Source: JAFNAG01 sp041501225 (GTDB lineage Bacteria > Acidobacteriota > UBA6911). Taken from it: 22,132 nt of DNA. The notes under the pieces are model-generated. The model was given only the letters and a program-made list of their open reading frames with translations. It did no database searches and was not told where the DNA came from. This document shows, piece after piece, positions 1-7,860 of this stretch; the first letter of the stretch is position 1, and the number at the start of each line of letters is the position of its first letter. The stretch covers positions 1 through 22,132 of the forward strand of contig JBGQNR010000092.1 of assembly GCA_041501225.1 (NCBI GenBank). Reading direction: 5' to 3'. A program made the position numbers and the translations under genes.

Positions 1-25
1 GCAGAAGCCAGGCAAGAACAGCGGG

Positions 26-1543
26 CTACCTGAGAATGACGCGGCGGCCATCGTTGACTGGATGCACGGTCCCCTTTTTGCGAATGTATTCGATGATCAG
101 GTCCAATCGCACTTTCTTGGTATCGACCACCTCGATGCCTTTGATGTCAGTTCCGGCCATATAGGAGTTGGAGACTCCGCTGTAAACCTGGGTGTCGACA
201 ATCGGCTTTCCGTCCACGGAAGCTTCCACAAGCTGCTTGCCTTCAATCCGGTAGCGCAAGCCTGAAACCGCCGGCTTGCTGCGCAGCAAGATATCCTTCA
301 GCTGGCTCCCGGTAATCTTGAACGTGACAACGGTATTGCTGAATGGATCCAGTTGGGTCAGATCCTCCAGGGTGATGTTTCCCTTGATGAGCGGGGCGCG
401 CACGCCGCCCATGTTTTCCAGCCCGATCTCGGCACCGTAGGTCTCCCGGACCGCGTCCGCGACCAGATTGTAGTTGGCCTTATCCAGATCCAGTTCGGTG
501 ATGTCAGCCGCGGCTTGGCCAATGATTTCGCCGTAACGGGCCGAGATCGGGTCCCAGTAGCGAGCAACTACAGCCGCGACTGCGGCGTCTTCCTGAATAT
601 CCGGTGTGACTTCCAACAACCGTTCACGATAGCGCTCGACGTGCCAGACCTTTTTTTCATCTTTGCCGAACAGCAGGTCCAAACGCCCGAGTTCTCCGCC
701 CCCCTGATAGGCTTGGACAATGATGGTTCCGTTAACTGATCTCCGTATCAGCTCATCGGAGCGCCAGATGAATTGTCCGAGGGGAAGCCGAGTATGCGAG
801 TGCCCCCCGATGATGACGTCGATGCCGGGAACCTCTCTCGCGATGTCCTCGTCCACATCTTCGCCCGCGTGGGAGATCAAAATGATGATATTGGCTTCGC
901 GCCTTAGCGCATTGGCCATGCGCCGGGCGGTTTCGATCTCATTCCCGATCATCAAGTGATCCTTTGCCGCCGGATATTCGCTTGCGGATGGGGTTGTCAA
1001 TCCAAAAATCCCGATTTTCAGCTGGCCAAGTCGCCGGATCTCGGAGGGGGGCGCCAGCAGTTTGCCGGTTGCGTTGTCGGTAAGGTTGGCGCAGAGCAGG
1101 GGGAACTTTGCCATGTTGACGAGCTTTTTGAGCGTTGCGAGTGGTGCATTCAGCTCATGGTTGCCGATCGTGCCGAAGGTATACCCGGCGGCATTCATGG
1201 CATCGATATCCGCTTCGCCGTGATACTCGGTCGAAAACGAGGTGCCATCGGTAAAGTCGCCCGCGTCCACCAGCCACACGGTCCCGCCGCGTGCTTGCCG
1301 TTCCTCGCGCACGCGCTTTGCCAGCGTAGCCCGGCGCGCTATGCCCCCGATGTCTCTGCGCGATCTAAGTCCGGCCAGGTCCGATCCTGCCGGCGCTTCC
1401 GAAGGATAACTGAAGGGAAGCAGATGGCTGTGCACATCATTTGTGTGAAGAATGGTCAGGGACACCTGCTGCGCCGCGCCCGGCATAGACAGGAGAACCA
1501 GGCAGATTAGGCACAGCACAAACCGGTTGAAGCTCCTCTTCAT
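26..1543 (-). CDS. Secreted 5'-nucleotidase / UshA-like metallophosphatase
   Basis: This is a 505-residue exported enzyme expected to hydrolyse 5'-nucleotides or related phosphoesters in the periplasm with a two-metal centre. A Sec signal peptide covers about residues 1-24 and ends in GAA before QQ. The metallophosphatase motifs appear in order: LHTNDVHSH at 32-40, DAGD at 93-96, GNHE at 127-130, SHAG at 224-227 and GGHSHT at 246-251. A C-terminal 5'-nucleotidase domain follows, with NYNLVADAV and a NMGGVRAP segment that fits its substrate-binding region. Length is normal for the family. The ATG at 1543 is chosen because AGGGGGAT lies just upstream and the signal peptide starts cleanly there; an in-frame ATG at 1561 adds six residues and puts the Shine-Dalgarno inside the gene. 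It appears monocistronic, about 250 bp after the RND pump. The exact substrate (UDP-sugar, AMP or other) cannot be read from the sequence. Confidence 0.92.
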   Translation of the reverse strand: MKRSFNRFVLCLICLVLLSMPGAAQQVSLTILHTNDVHSHLLPFSYPSEAPAGSDLAGLRSRRDIGGIARRATLAKRVREERQARGGTVWLVDAGDFTDGTSFSTEYHGEADIDAMNAAGYTFGTIGNHELNAPLATLKKLVNMAKFPLLCANLTDNATGKLLAPPSEIRRLGQLKIGIFGLTTPSASEYPAAKDHLMIGNEIETARRMANALRREANIIILISHAGEDVDEDIAREVPGIDVIIGGHSHTRLPLGQFIWRSDELIRRSVNGTIIVQAYQGGGELGRLDLLFGKDEKKVWHVERYRERLLEVTPDIQEDAAVAAVVARYWDPISARYGEIIGQAAADITELDLDKANYNLVADAVRETYGAEIGLENMGGVRAPLIKGNITLEDLTQLDPFSNTVVTFKITGSQLKDILLRSKPAVSGLRYRIEGKQLVEASVDGKPIVDTQVYSGVSNSYMAGTDIKGIEVVDTKKVRLDLIIEYIRKKGTVHPVNDGRRVILR

Positions 1544-1793
1544 AGATCCCCCTGGGGTCATCGGTTTCTGATCCTATGATGTTCAGCGCAGAAATCTCAG
1601 CATTTACGATGGGCAAGCCAAATGCGAAAGAAACTGCAGACTAATGCCGGATCGGAGTCAATCTTGAATCCATGGCGCCGTATCCATCCGTGTCAATTGT
1701 GGCCAGGCTTTTTCCTGCCGCAGGCTTGGACGCATGTCGATCTTCTACACAATGCCGATAACCATCTTTCGAAGGGGTCTGCGGCGAAGTGAC

Positions 1794-2507
1794 TCATCCC
1801 CGTTTTCTCCGTAGCTGGTAGTAGAGCACCGGTGTCACGAGTAGCGTAAGGACTAGAGATACTGCAATACCGCCGATGACTGCGATCGCAAGAGGCTGGA
1901 GCATCTGGGCCCCAGACCCAACCGCAATGGCCAGCGGGAGCATACCGAAGAGCGTCGCGAGGGCCGTCATCAGGATGGGGCGCAGTCTTCGCCGCCCTGC
2001 GTGAAAGATCGCTTCCTTCAGCGGATATCCGCGGCTTGAGTAATCCTTCTCTGAATCGAGCATCAGGATTCCATTTTTCTGCAGGATGCCGACGACCATG
2101 ATCGCGCCCATGAACGATGAAATGTTCAGTGGAGTGTTGGTCACAAAAAGGGCCGCCAGAGAACCGAAACTACATAAGAGAGTGGCCGCCAGAATGGCAA
2201 TCGGGTGAGCGAAAGAGCGGAACTCGAAGATCAGGACGATCAGGATTAAGAGAATCGACCCGAGAAGCACCTGCGTCAATCCCTTGAAGGATTCCTGTTG
2301 AACCTTATAGAGTCCTCCGTACTCGACGTCGGTTCCGGCTGGAAGATTGACTTCCACAGGCAACCGACGCTGGATTTCATCCATGGCCGATCCGAGATCC
2401 CGCCCTTCCAACCGGGCGGTCACCGGGGCGATATTGCGAAGATTATCCCGCCGGATTTCGTAAGTTGCGGCCTCATTCTCGATATGCGCAATGCTGGAGA
2501 GCGGCAT
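1794..2507 (-). CDS. RND efflux pump permease, C-terminal fragment (split by a frameshift)
   Basis: This open frame encodes the last part of an AcrB-type RND permease: the end of the second porter domain, then the last membrane helices. It contains the SSFMGAIMVVGILQKNGILM and RRRLRPILMTALATLFGMLP segments characteristic of RND C-terminal halves. It overlaps the N-terminal fragment by 35 nt in another frame. A +1 shift near 2508 restores PAG followed by MPLSSIAHIE, the usual order in this family, and gives about 1,022 residues, a normal RND length. The ATG at 2507 is an internal methionine, so there is no reason to think this is a genuine separate gene. It is either a disabled pump gene or an assembly indel. 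Confidence 0.85.
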   Translation of the reverse strand: MPLSSIAHIENEAATYEIRRDNLRNIAPVTARLEGRDLGSAMDEIQRRLPVEVNLPAGTDVEYGGLYKVQQESFKGLTQVLLGSILLILIVLIFEFRSFAHPIAILAATLLCSFGSLAALFVTNTPLNISSFMGAIMVVGILQKNGILMLDSEKDYSSRGYPLKEAIFHAGRRRLRPILMTALATLFGMLPLAIAVGSGAQMLQPLAIAVIGGIAVSLVLTLLVTPVLYYQLRRKRG

Positions 2508-4863
2508 GTCCAGCCGGAGAAGTGAGCAGCAGAGAATTCAGCTTTTCCGTGGATGAACGGTATTCCAAAGGATAACGGACGCGAATTCCAAAACCGCGGT
2601 CGCCGCGAATCATAGTCGAAGCCACCGTGCCGTTCAGAATAGTCTCTTCGACCTCTGATACGTCCTGCACGCTAAATCCGGCGCGCGCTGCTTTTTGAAG
2701 ATCGACGCGGAAGTTCACTGAGGGGCCGATCGGTATACTCTGGTTGACGATATCGACGACGCCCTTCACCTTCGGGAGCCAGTCCTCGACTCGCCGCGCA
2801 ACCTCCTGGGATATGCGGTCGTCGTCATTATGAATCTTGATTTCGATAGGTTGTGGCACCGCGGAAAGGTCACCGACGAGATCTCCCAAAATGTGCGGAA
2901 ACTCCACCTCTATAGCCGTTTCCGATGCGGCGATCTTATGGCGCAATTCGCTCGTGACTTCATCGAGCGATCGCTTCCTTTGCTTTTTCAAGCGAATCAA
3001 AAAATCACCCGTATTGGGTTCGGCAATCGCCAGAGCCAGGCGCGCCCCAGTGCGGCGCGAATAGCTATCAATTTCCGGCGTCTCGTGCAGGAATTGCTCG
3101 ATGTGGCGCAGCACCCGGTCGGTTTCTTCGAGCGACGTTCCCGCCGGTGTGCGATAGTCGAGCACAAAGGCGCCTTCATCCATGTCAGGAAGGAAACCGG
3201 TCCCGAGCTGGAAATACAACAACACGGTTCCAATCAGAACGACGGCTCCAGCTCCAATCACGAGTTTCGGATGATCCAGTGCCCAGGCAAGATGCTTTTC
3301 GTATCGTGCCGTGAGGCCGCGGAGGAAGCCTCCTTCGCTGGCCTCCTCCGCCTTTTCATAATCCGCCTCCAAACCGGGGCGCTTCAGGCGTTTCATGAAC
3401 CAGGTCGTCAGGACCGGAATTAAGAGAATCGACAAGAACAGCGACGCTATGAGGGCTGCAACCATTGTCAGAGCAAGAGCGCGAAAAAAAACGCCGGTGA
3501 TGTCCCCGAGGTACACGAGTGGAACAAATACAGCGACAGGTGTAAGTGTCGAGCCGATCAAGGCAGGAGTCAGCTCCCGGATGGCTCTCTGTGACGCCTC
3601 TTCGGGAGTTTTTCCTGTCGACAAGTGCACGATAATGTTTTCGACCATGACGATCGCATTGTCGATCACGATGCCGATGGAAGCAGCGAGCCCGCCAAGG
3701 GTCATCAGGTTGAAGCTCATATTGAAGAGCCGCATGCATACGACCGCAATTAGCACCGCAATCGGTATCACCAGCGTCGCCACCAGTGTCGTGCGCCAAT
3801 TCTTTAGAAAGGCCAGAAGCACGAGGACCGATAACCCCAACCCGATAAGAATGCTTTCAGTTACTCCGTTAATCGAATCTCTTACCAACAGCGACTGGTC
3901 GTAAAACGTACCAATTTGGATATCCGGAGGAAGGTTCTTGCGGATGTCGGCGAGTTCCGTCTTGACTGTGTCCGCGATCGCCACAGCATTGCCGTCCGGC
4001 TGTTGGAGAATGTTGAGGAGAACCGCCTCCCGTCCGTCCGCCGTCACAATATTGTAGATGGGCTCCTCTGCGGGCACGACGCTGGCGATGTCTTTCACTA
4101 GTACCGGCGTGCCGCCAACCACGTCCACAACCTGATCTTCAATCTGTGATTTTTCCTGAATCAGTCCAGTCACTGTGGCCAGGTAAAGGTGGTAGTTCTC
4201 CTGGATCAGCCCCGCTGACGTGATTGAATTGGAATTGCGGATTGCATCAACAACTTTTGTGAGCGGCATTCCGTAACCGTTGAGCTTCCCCGGGTCGATC
4301 AGAACGTGAAACTCCGGCCGGCGTCCTCCCACAATTCGGGTCTCGGCCACTCCCGGTAACCGATACATGCGAGGGGCCAAATTGTAGTAAGCCAGTTCCC
4401 AGAGGTCGGACAGCGATCGGGTCGGTGATGTGATGCTTAATCCCATCATCGGAAATGCGGAAAATGTCAGCCTGTTGATGTAAAAACGAGATTCGGGAGG
4501 CAAAGATGGTGTGATCTGTGCGATGCGTCCCTGAACCAGATGCAGCGCGTTTAGAATATCGACGTCCCATCGGAAGAATACGCTGATCTCGGTCGAGCCG
4601 CGAGCCGTGATCGAGCGCACGTTCGTAATCCCTGGCACGATCCGGATCGCTTCTTCAATAGGCCGTGTGACCGTCAGCATTTGAATGTTGACGGGCGTAA
4701 TACCGTTATCGACCAGAATGACAATGCGGGGAAAGTCGGTTTGCGGAAAGATCGCAATCGGGAGTGTGAATACAAGCCCCAGTCCCGCCAGTGTCAGACT
4801 CAGCACGATCACCAGGATTGCCCGGGCGTGCGCCTCCACGAAACGAGCACAAGCTTCCGTCAT
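2473..4863 (-). CDS. RND efflux pump permease, N-terminal fragment (frameshifted)
   Basis: This is the first about 785 native residues of an inner-membrane proton-driven RND transporter, followed by about 11 out-of-frame residues before a premature TGA. TM1 lies at about residues 14-36. IAIFPQTDFPRI follows, then the first porter domain, TM2-6 (about 335-480), TM7 (about 535-555) and the second porter domain. The TM4 relay motif reads IDNAIVMVEN with D401, N402 and E408, so the second Asp of the AcrB DD pair is Asn. The start ATG overlaps the adaptor stop (ATGA at 4860-4863), and GGGAAGAA precedes it, indicating translational coupling. It pairs with the adaptor at 4860-6092. The substrate is unknown, and as read no complete pump would be made. 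Confidence 0.88.
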   Translation of the reverse strand: MTEACARFVEAHARAILVIVLSLTLAGLGLVFTLPIAIFPQTDFPRIVILVDNGITPVNIQMLTVTRPIEEAIRIVPGITNVRSITARGSTEISVFFRWDVDILNALHLVQGRIAQITPSLPPESRFYINRLTFSAFPMMGLSITSPTRSLSDLWELAYYNLAPRMYRLPGVAETRIVGGRRPEFHVLIDPGKLNGYGMPLTKVVDAIRNSNSITSAGLIQENYHLYLATVTGLIQEKSQIEDQVVDVVGGTPVLVKDIASVVPAEEPIYNIVTADGREAVLLNILQQPDGNAVAIADTVKTELADIRKNLPPDIQIGTFYDQSLLVRDSINGVTESILIGLGLSVLVLLAFLKNWRTTLVATLVIPIAVLIAVVCMRLFNMSFNLMTLGGLAASIGIVIDNAIVMVENIIVHLSTGKTPEEASQRAIRELTPALIGSTLTPVAVFVPLVYLGDITGVFFRALALTMVAALIASLFLSILLIPVLTTWFMKRLKRPGLEADYEKAEEASEGGFLRGLTARYEKHLAWALDHPKLVIGAGAVVLIGTVLLYFQLGTGFLPDMDEGAFVLDYRTPAGTSLEETDRVLRHIEQFLHETPEIDSYSRRTGARLALAIAEPNTGDFLIRLKKQRKRSLDEVTSELRHKIAASETAIEVEFPHILGDLVGDLSAVPQPIEIKIHNDDDRISQEVARRVEDWLPKVKGVVDIVNQSIPIGPSVNFRVDLQKAARAGFSVQDVSEVEETILNGTVASTMIRGDRGFGIRVRYPLEYRSSTEKLNSLLLTSPAGHAALQHCAYRE

Positions 4864-6092
4864 TTCTTCCCTGCCTCAGATGTCTTGACTTCTGTGCCTT
4901 CCAGAAGACCGTAGCCGCCTTCTACAATGACGAACTCGCCGGGGTTGAGCCCTTTGATGATCTGGACCTTGTTGTTGATGATCTCGCCGGTCTCGACCTC
5001 TCCTTTGCGCGCCGCATGCTTTTCGTCGATCACCATCACGAACCCATTTCGAGTTCCTTCCTGAAACTGGACCGCGGGCAGGGGGACGAGAACGCTCCCG
5101 TAAGCCGTGCCGGTAATAATCGTGGCGTTGCCGAATGCACCGGCCCGCAGTGCTGGACCAGGACGCGGGATCTCACACCATACCTCAATGGTGCGCCGGG
5201 TGGGATCCACTGTTCGGTTTACCATCGTCGATATTCCCTCGTATGTAGATGCAGGGGAATCCGCGGGAGAAAAGGAGCATGCCTGCCCAGTGTGCACGGC
5301 CCCGGCCCGTCCTTCCGGGACCTGGGCCCGGACCATGGCAACGGATAGATCCATCACGGTAAAGATCGGCGCATCCGGTTTGGCCATATCTCCGGCGTAC
5401 ATGAACTGCTCGACGATCGTGCCGTCAAACGGGCATTGGATTTTCGTGAACTGGAGTTGCGCGTCGAGCAGGCTCGATCTGGCCTTGGCCTGATCGAGCC
5501 GGCTCTGAACGATGCGGAAATCCTGCTCGCGCGACTGATTGAGGAGCAGATCGAGCGATTTCTTGGCAACTTCATATGACGTTTTGGCCTGCGACAGCTC
5601 AGTCTCGCTGGTTAATAGATCCCGGCTGGCAATGGCGCCCTGCGCGAACAGCTCGCGGCGCCGGTCATAGATTTTCTGCGCCCGATTTAGCGACGCCTCG
5701 GTATTGGCGACCTCTCCGCGGGCTCGTTCCACGTCGGTTGGCATAGTTCCGAAAGTAGTCTTTTGCCGGCTGGCATCGGCATCGACCACCGCAGCAGCAG
5801 CCTCGTCCCGTTGAGCAACCAGATCCCGGTCTTCTAGATCGGCAAGCACCTGTCCCGCGCTGACGTTATCACCCTTGCGCACGTGCAGCTGCCGGATCGG
5901 GGCGGTCAGGCGCGCGGCGATGTCTGCCTGTTGTCGCGGGAATATGGTCGCGGGCGCGTTCACCGAGATGTGCACGTCCCCCGCCTCGGCTCGAACCGCC
6001 TTTACGCCGACCACCGGGGGTAGGGATGCTTCTTCTTTCGCAGAACAGCCCGCCATCAGAAGGCGGATTCCCAAGATAAGTGGCGTTTTCAT
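4860..6092 (-). CDS. RND periplasmic adaptor (membrane fusion) lipoprotein
   Basis: This 410-residue adaptor would bridge the RND pump at 1794-4863 to an outer-membrane channel. It begins with a short lipoprotein signal: LMAG precedes Cys16, the predicted lipidation site. A first lipoyl half-motif follows (about 60-95, with VRKGDNVSAGQVLADLEDRD). Then come an alpha-helical hairpin rich in Ala, Glu and Gln (about 95-205), the second lipoyl half (CPFDGTIVEQFMYAGDMAKP), and beta-barrel and membrane-proximal domains ending in a LNPGEFVIVEGGYGL-type segment. A GGAGG at 6106-6110 is 13 nt from the ATG, a rather long spacing. The gene lies directly downstream of a stub of an outer-membrane factor, suggesting an ancestral OMF-adaptor-pump order. 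Confidence 0.92.
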   Translation of the reverse strand: MKTPLILGIRLLMAGCSAKEEASLPPVVGVKAVRAEAGDVHISVNAPATIFPRQQADIAARLTAPIRQLHVRKGDNVSAGQVLADLEDRDLVAQRDEAAAAVVDADASRQKTTFGTMPTDVERARGEVANTEASLNRAQKIYDRRRELFAQGAIASRDLLTSETELSQAKTSYEVAKKSLDLLLNQSREQDFRIVQSRLDQAKARSSLLDAQLQFTKIQCPFDGTIVEQFMYAGDMAKPDAPIFTVMDLSVAMVRAQVPEGRAGAVHTGQACSFSPADSPASTYEGISTMVNRTVDPTRRTIEVWCEIPRPGPALRAGAFGNATIITGTAYGSVLVPLPAVQFQEGTRNGFVMVIDEKHAARKGEVETGEIINNKVQIIKGLNPGEFVIVEGGYGLLEGTEVKTSEAGKK

Positions 6093-6127
6093 TGGCCTGT
6101 GGCGACCTCCAGATCAACTTAAGCGTA

Positions 6128-6376
6128 TCAAAAGCTGGCCAGAACGATGCAATGGTGCCTGCGTGCCCAGGCCAGTTGATTTTGCGCGGCGACGCTCTCG
6201 AACGCCGCTCCTTCTCCACCTTCGTAGCGCACGCGACTCATGCGCAGATTATCCTCCGAAAGCTTCACCAGCTTCTCCAGCAAGAAGACTTGCTGGACTA
6301 GTGATTTCAGGCGCGACAGCGCGTCCTGGTATCCCTTCGAGAAGGTGCGGGTCGCAATCGCCCGGTTGATTTGCAC
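6128..6376 (-). pseudogene. Remnant of a TolC-family outer-membrane factor (3' portion only)
   Basis: The frame encodes about 82 residues that look like the C-terminal helical part of a TolC-type efflux channel, including GYQDALSRLKSLVQQV, LSEDNLRMSRVRYEGGEGA and ESVAAQNQLAWAR. Such proteins are normally 400-480 residues, so roughly four fifths are missing. The frame opens immediately at the stop codon of the universal stress protein gene (6389-6391) and has only a GTG with no credible ribosome binding site. The final residues also look degraded. I read it as a deletion scar: the 5' part of an OMF gene, once first in the adaptor-pump operon, was lost when the sequence now upstream was joined to it. 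Confidence 0.75.
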
Positions 6377-6388
6377 CTGCGGAGCAGA

Positions 6389-6811
6389 CTACTTGACCAC
6401 CAGGACACTGCATGGAGCCAGCCGGGTCAGATTCTGGGAGGTGCCGCCCCAAATATGGTCATAGATCTTCGAGTGTCCTGTATAGCCGACTACGAGAAGG
6501 TCGTAACCGCCCTGGCGGACGAATTCGACGATTGCCTTCACCCCGTGCCCGGCAATGATGTTGGTGTGCAGCGTTTTGCCCTTGAGAGCGGCACGACCCT
6601 TACATTGCTCTGCAAGGGGCTTGAAATATTCGTCCGCTCTTTCTTTTTCACCCCTGACCTCTTCCACATCCTCGGCGAATCGCGGCAGGTTTTCTTCAAC
6701 ACTAACCATGTGGAGATCGACTTCGAATTGCACCGCAATCTGCAGAGCGGCATCAAACGCTTTCTGCGCCCCTTCCGATCCATCGTGGGCGATGAGGATT
6801 TTGTCATACAT
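6389..6811 (-). CDS. Universal stress protein, UspA family
   Basis: This is a single-domain, 140-residue universal stress protein, probably an ATP-binding cytoplasmic regulator. The N-terminal strand KILIAHDGS (4-12) and the C-terminal nucleotide loop GYTGH (109-113), followed by GGTS (122-125), match the ATP-binding Usp pattern with one extra residue before the final G-S/T. The ATG at 6811 is chosen because GGAGG sits 5 nt upstream and the family starts there; a longer frame to 6865 only adds the tail of the upstream gene. The start overlaps the stop of the preceding DUF190 gene by 8 nt. It is the last intact gene of the antiporter operon, beneath the proposed fluoride riboswitch. From recall of the fluoride-riboswitch literature, universal stress proteins are among the genes it controls. 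Confidence 0.93.
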   Translation of the reverse strand: MYDKILIAHDGSEGAQKAFDAALQIAVQFEVDLHMVSVEENLPRFAEDVEEVRGEKERADEYFKPLAEQCKGRAALKGKTLHTNIIAGHGVKAIVEFVRQGGYDLLVVGYTGHSKIYDHIWGGTSQNLTRLAPCSVLVVK

Positions 6812-7148
6812 CGCTTCCTCCTTTGGCCTTTTGAATCCGGATGACTTCGACATCCGACATGGCAATGAGTCCTGTGTCCACGATCCCTTCCAGAGAGGAC
6901 AAGAGGCGCCGCGTGTTTTCCTCCGAATCCACTATGGTCACGACCACCGGAAGATTTCTCGCGATCAGATGAGCCCGATGAATTTCGGCAGATTCCCAAA
7001 AACCTTCCAACCCGCGGAACACCGTGGCGCCCGCGATTCCCAGTGCCCGGCACTTCTCCACGATCACCTCATAGAGTGGCTTGCGCTGGTATTGGTCCTG
7101 TTCGCAAAGGTGAAACCGCAAGAGCTTAGCTGGCCGGCCGGCTTGCAT
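6804..7148 (-). CDS. DUF190 (PII-like) protein, single domain
   Basis: This is a 114-residue cytoplasmic protein of the DUF190 / COG1993 family, which has a PII-like ferredoxin fold. Conserved features visible are AKLLRFHLCEQDQY, PLYEVIVEKC, GIAGATVFRGLEGF, a LPVVVTIVDSEEN strand and the GLIAMSDVEVIRI end. The usual GFG/GYG loop after the RG motif is replaced by GFWES, so ligand binding may differ from the other two copies. The ATG at 7148 has GGAGG 6 nt upstream; a frame reaching 7181 is less likely. It overlaps the upstream double-DUF190 gene by 23 nt and the downstream USP start by 8 nt, so the genes are tightly coupled. The function is inferred to be sensing or regulation of the antiporter; this is not demonstrated. 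Confidence 0.9.
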   Translation of the reverse strand: MQAGRPAKLLRFHLCEQDQYQRKPLYEVIVEKCRALGIAGATVFRGLEGFWESAEIHRAHLIARNLPVVVTIVDSEENTRRLLSSLEGIVDTGLIAMSDVEVIRIQKAKGGSDV

Positions 7149-7860
7149 CGGGCACCTCCGCCAGGGACTGGCTATGGACAAAGCGGATGACGTCTACATC
7201 GGATACCACGATCAGTCCATCCTCGATCATGGCCCCAAGCACGTCAACAGCTTGATTCAGTTTTTCTTCCGTGTCGACAATGGCGATCATGATGGGAAGA
7301 TCGCGCGAAAGATGCCAGAAACTCTGCTTGTGGGCGTGGCCCTTGGCGCCGTAACCCAGGATGCCACGATGGACCGTGGCGCCGGAAATCTCCAGCATAC
7401 GTAATTGCTTGACGATGGCTTCGTAGAGGGGCTCACCCTTCCACTGGTCGGCTTCTCCCAGATATATGCGCATCAATTTGGCTTTGCCTTGCTGCTTCGC
7501 ATGCGCATGTTTCGGCTCCGTTCTCCTCTCCTTTGTGGCGGCTTTCACCACGATCGTGTCGTGCACCTCGATCAGGCCGTCGCTGACCATGTCATAGAGC
7601 GTGGGGAGGATCTCGTCGACTTTGGCGGGGACCTCGACGAACTCGATGCGAATCGGAAGGTGCTGGGTGAGCTCCTCAATTTCAGCAGTGTGAACGAGCT
7701 GCTGGGCGCCAAAGCCCGCAATCGCTCGCGTGGCGGTGGCGCCTGCCACCCCTTTGTGCAACAGGAAGGTCAGGATGGCTTCATAGAGCGGGCCGGTCTG
7801 ATATCGAGTTTCTTCGTTGACGTAGATTGTTACCTTCTTCGCGGGACCTTTAGCAAGCAT
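7126..7860 (-). CDS. Tandem double-DUF190 (PII-like) protein
   Basis: This 244-residue protein carries two DUF190 domains (about 7-107 and 127-230) joined by a short charged linker rich in Lys, His and Arg. Each copy has the PLYEAI helix, a GATxxR motif (GVAGATATRAIAGFGA and ISGATVHRGILGYGA), the LPI strand and the DGLI segment near the end. DUF190 structures resemble PII signalling proteins, which are trimers with ligand sites at subunit interfaces. A two-domain chain plus the single-domain neighbour would make exactly three domains. The start codon shares one base with the antiporter stop (TAATG at 7858-7862), implying stoichiometric, coupled translation. A role as cytoplasmic regulator of the antiporter is an inference from context and fold. 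DUF190 genes are also recalled as frequent neighbours of crcB fluoride channels. Confidence 0.92.
   Translation of the reverse strand: MLAKGPAKKVTIYVNEETRYQTGPLYEAILTFLLHKGVAGATATRAIAGFGAQQLVHTAEIEELTQHLPIRIEFVEVPAKVDEILPTLYDMVSDGLIEVHDTIVVKAATKERRTEPKHAHAKQQGKAKLMRIYLGEADQWKGEPLYEAIVKQLRMLEISGATVHRGILGYGAKGHAHKQSFWHLSRDLPIMIAIVDTEEKLNQAVDVLGAMIEDGLIVVSDVDVIRFVHSQSLAEVPDASRPAS

Noticed and set aside
956..1510. 184-codon plus-strand frame antisense to the 5'-nucleotidase
   Set aside because: The nucleotidase has all catalytic motifs in the opposite strand; this frame has none.
1691..1696. Perfect TTGACA on the minus strand as a promoter for the 5'-nucleotidase
   Set aside because: No acceptable -10 box lies 16-18 nt downstream.
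2500..2520. Programmed ribosomal frameshift in the RND gene
   Set aside because: No slippery heptamer, stop-codon context or stimulatory hairpin is apparent at the shift site, and RND pumps are not known to need one.
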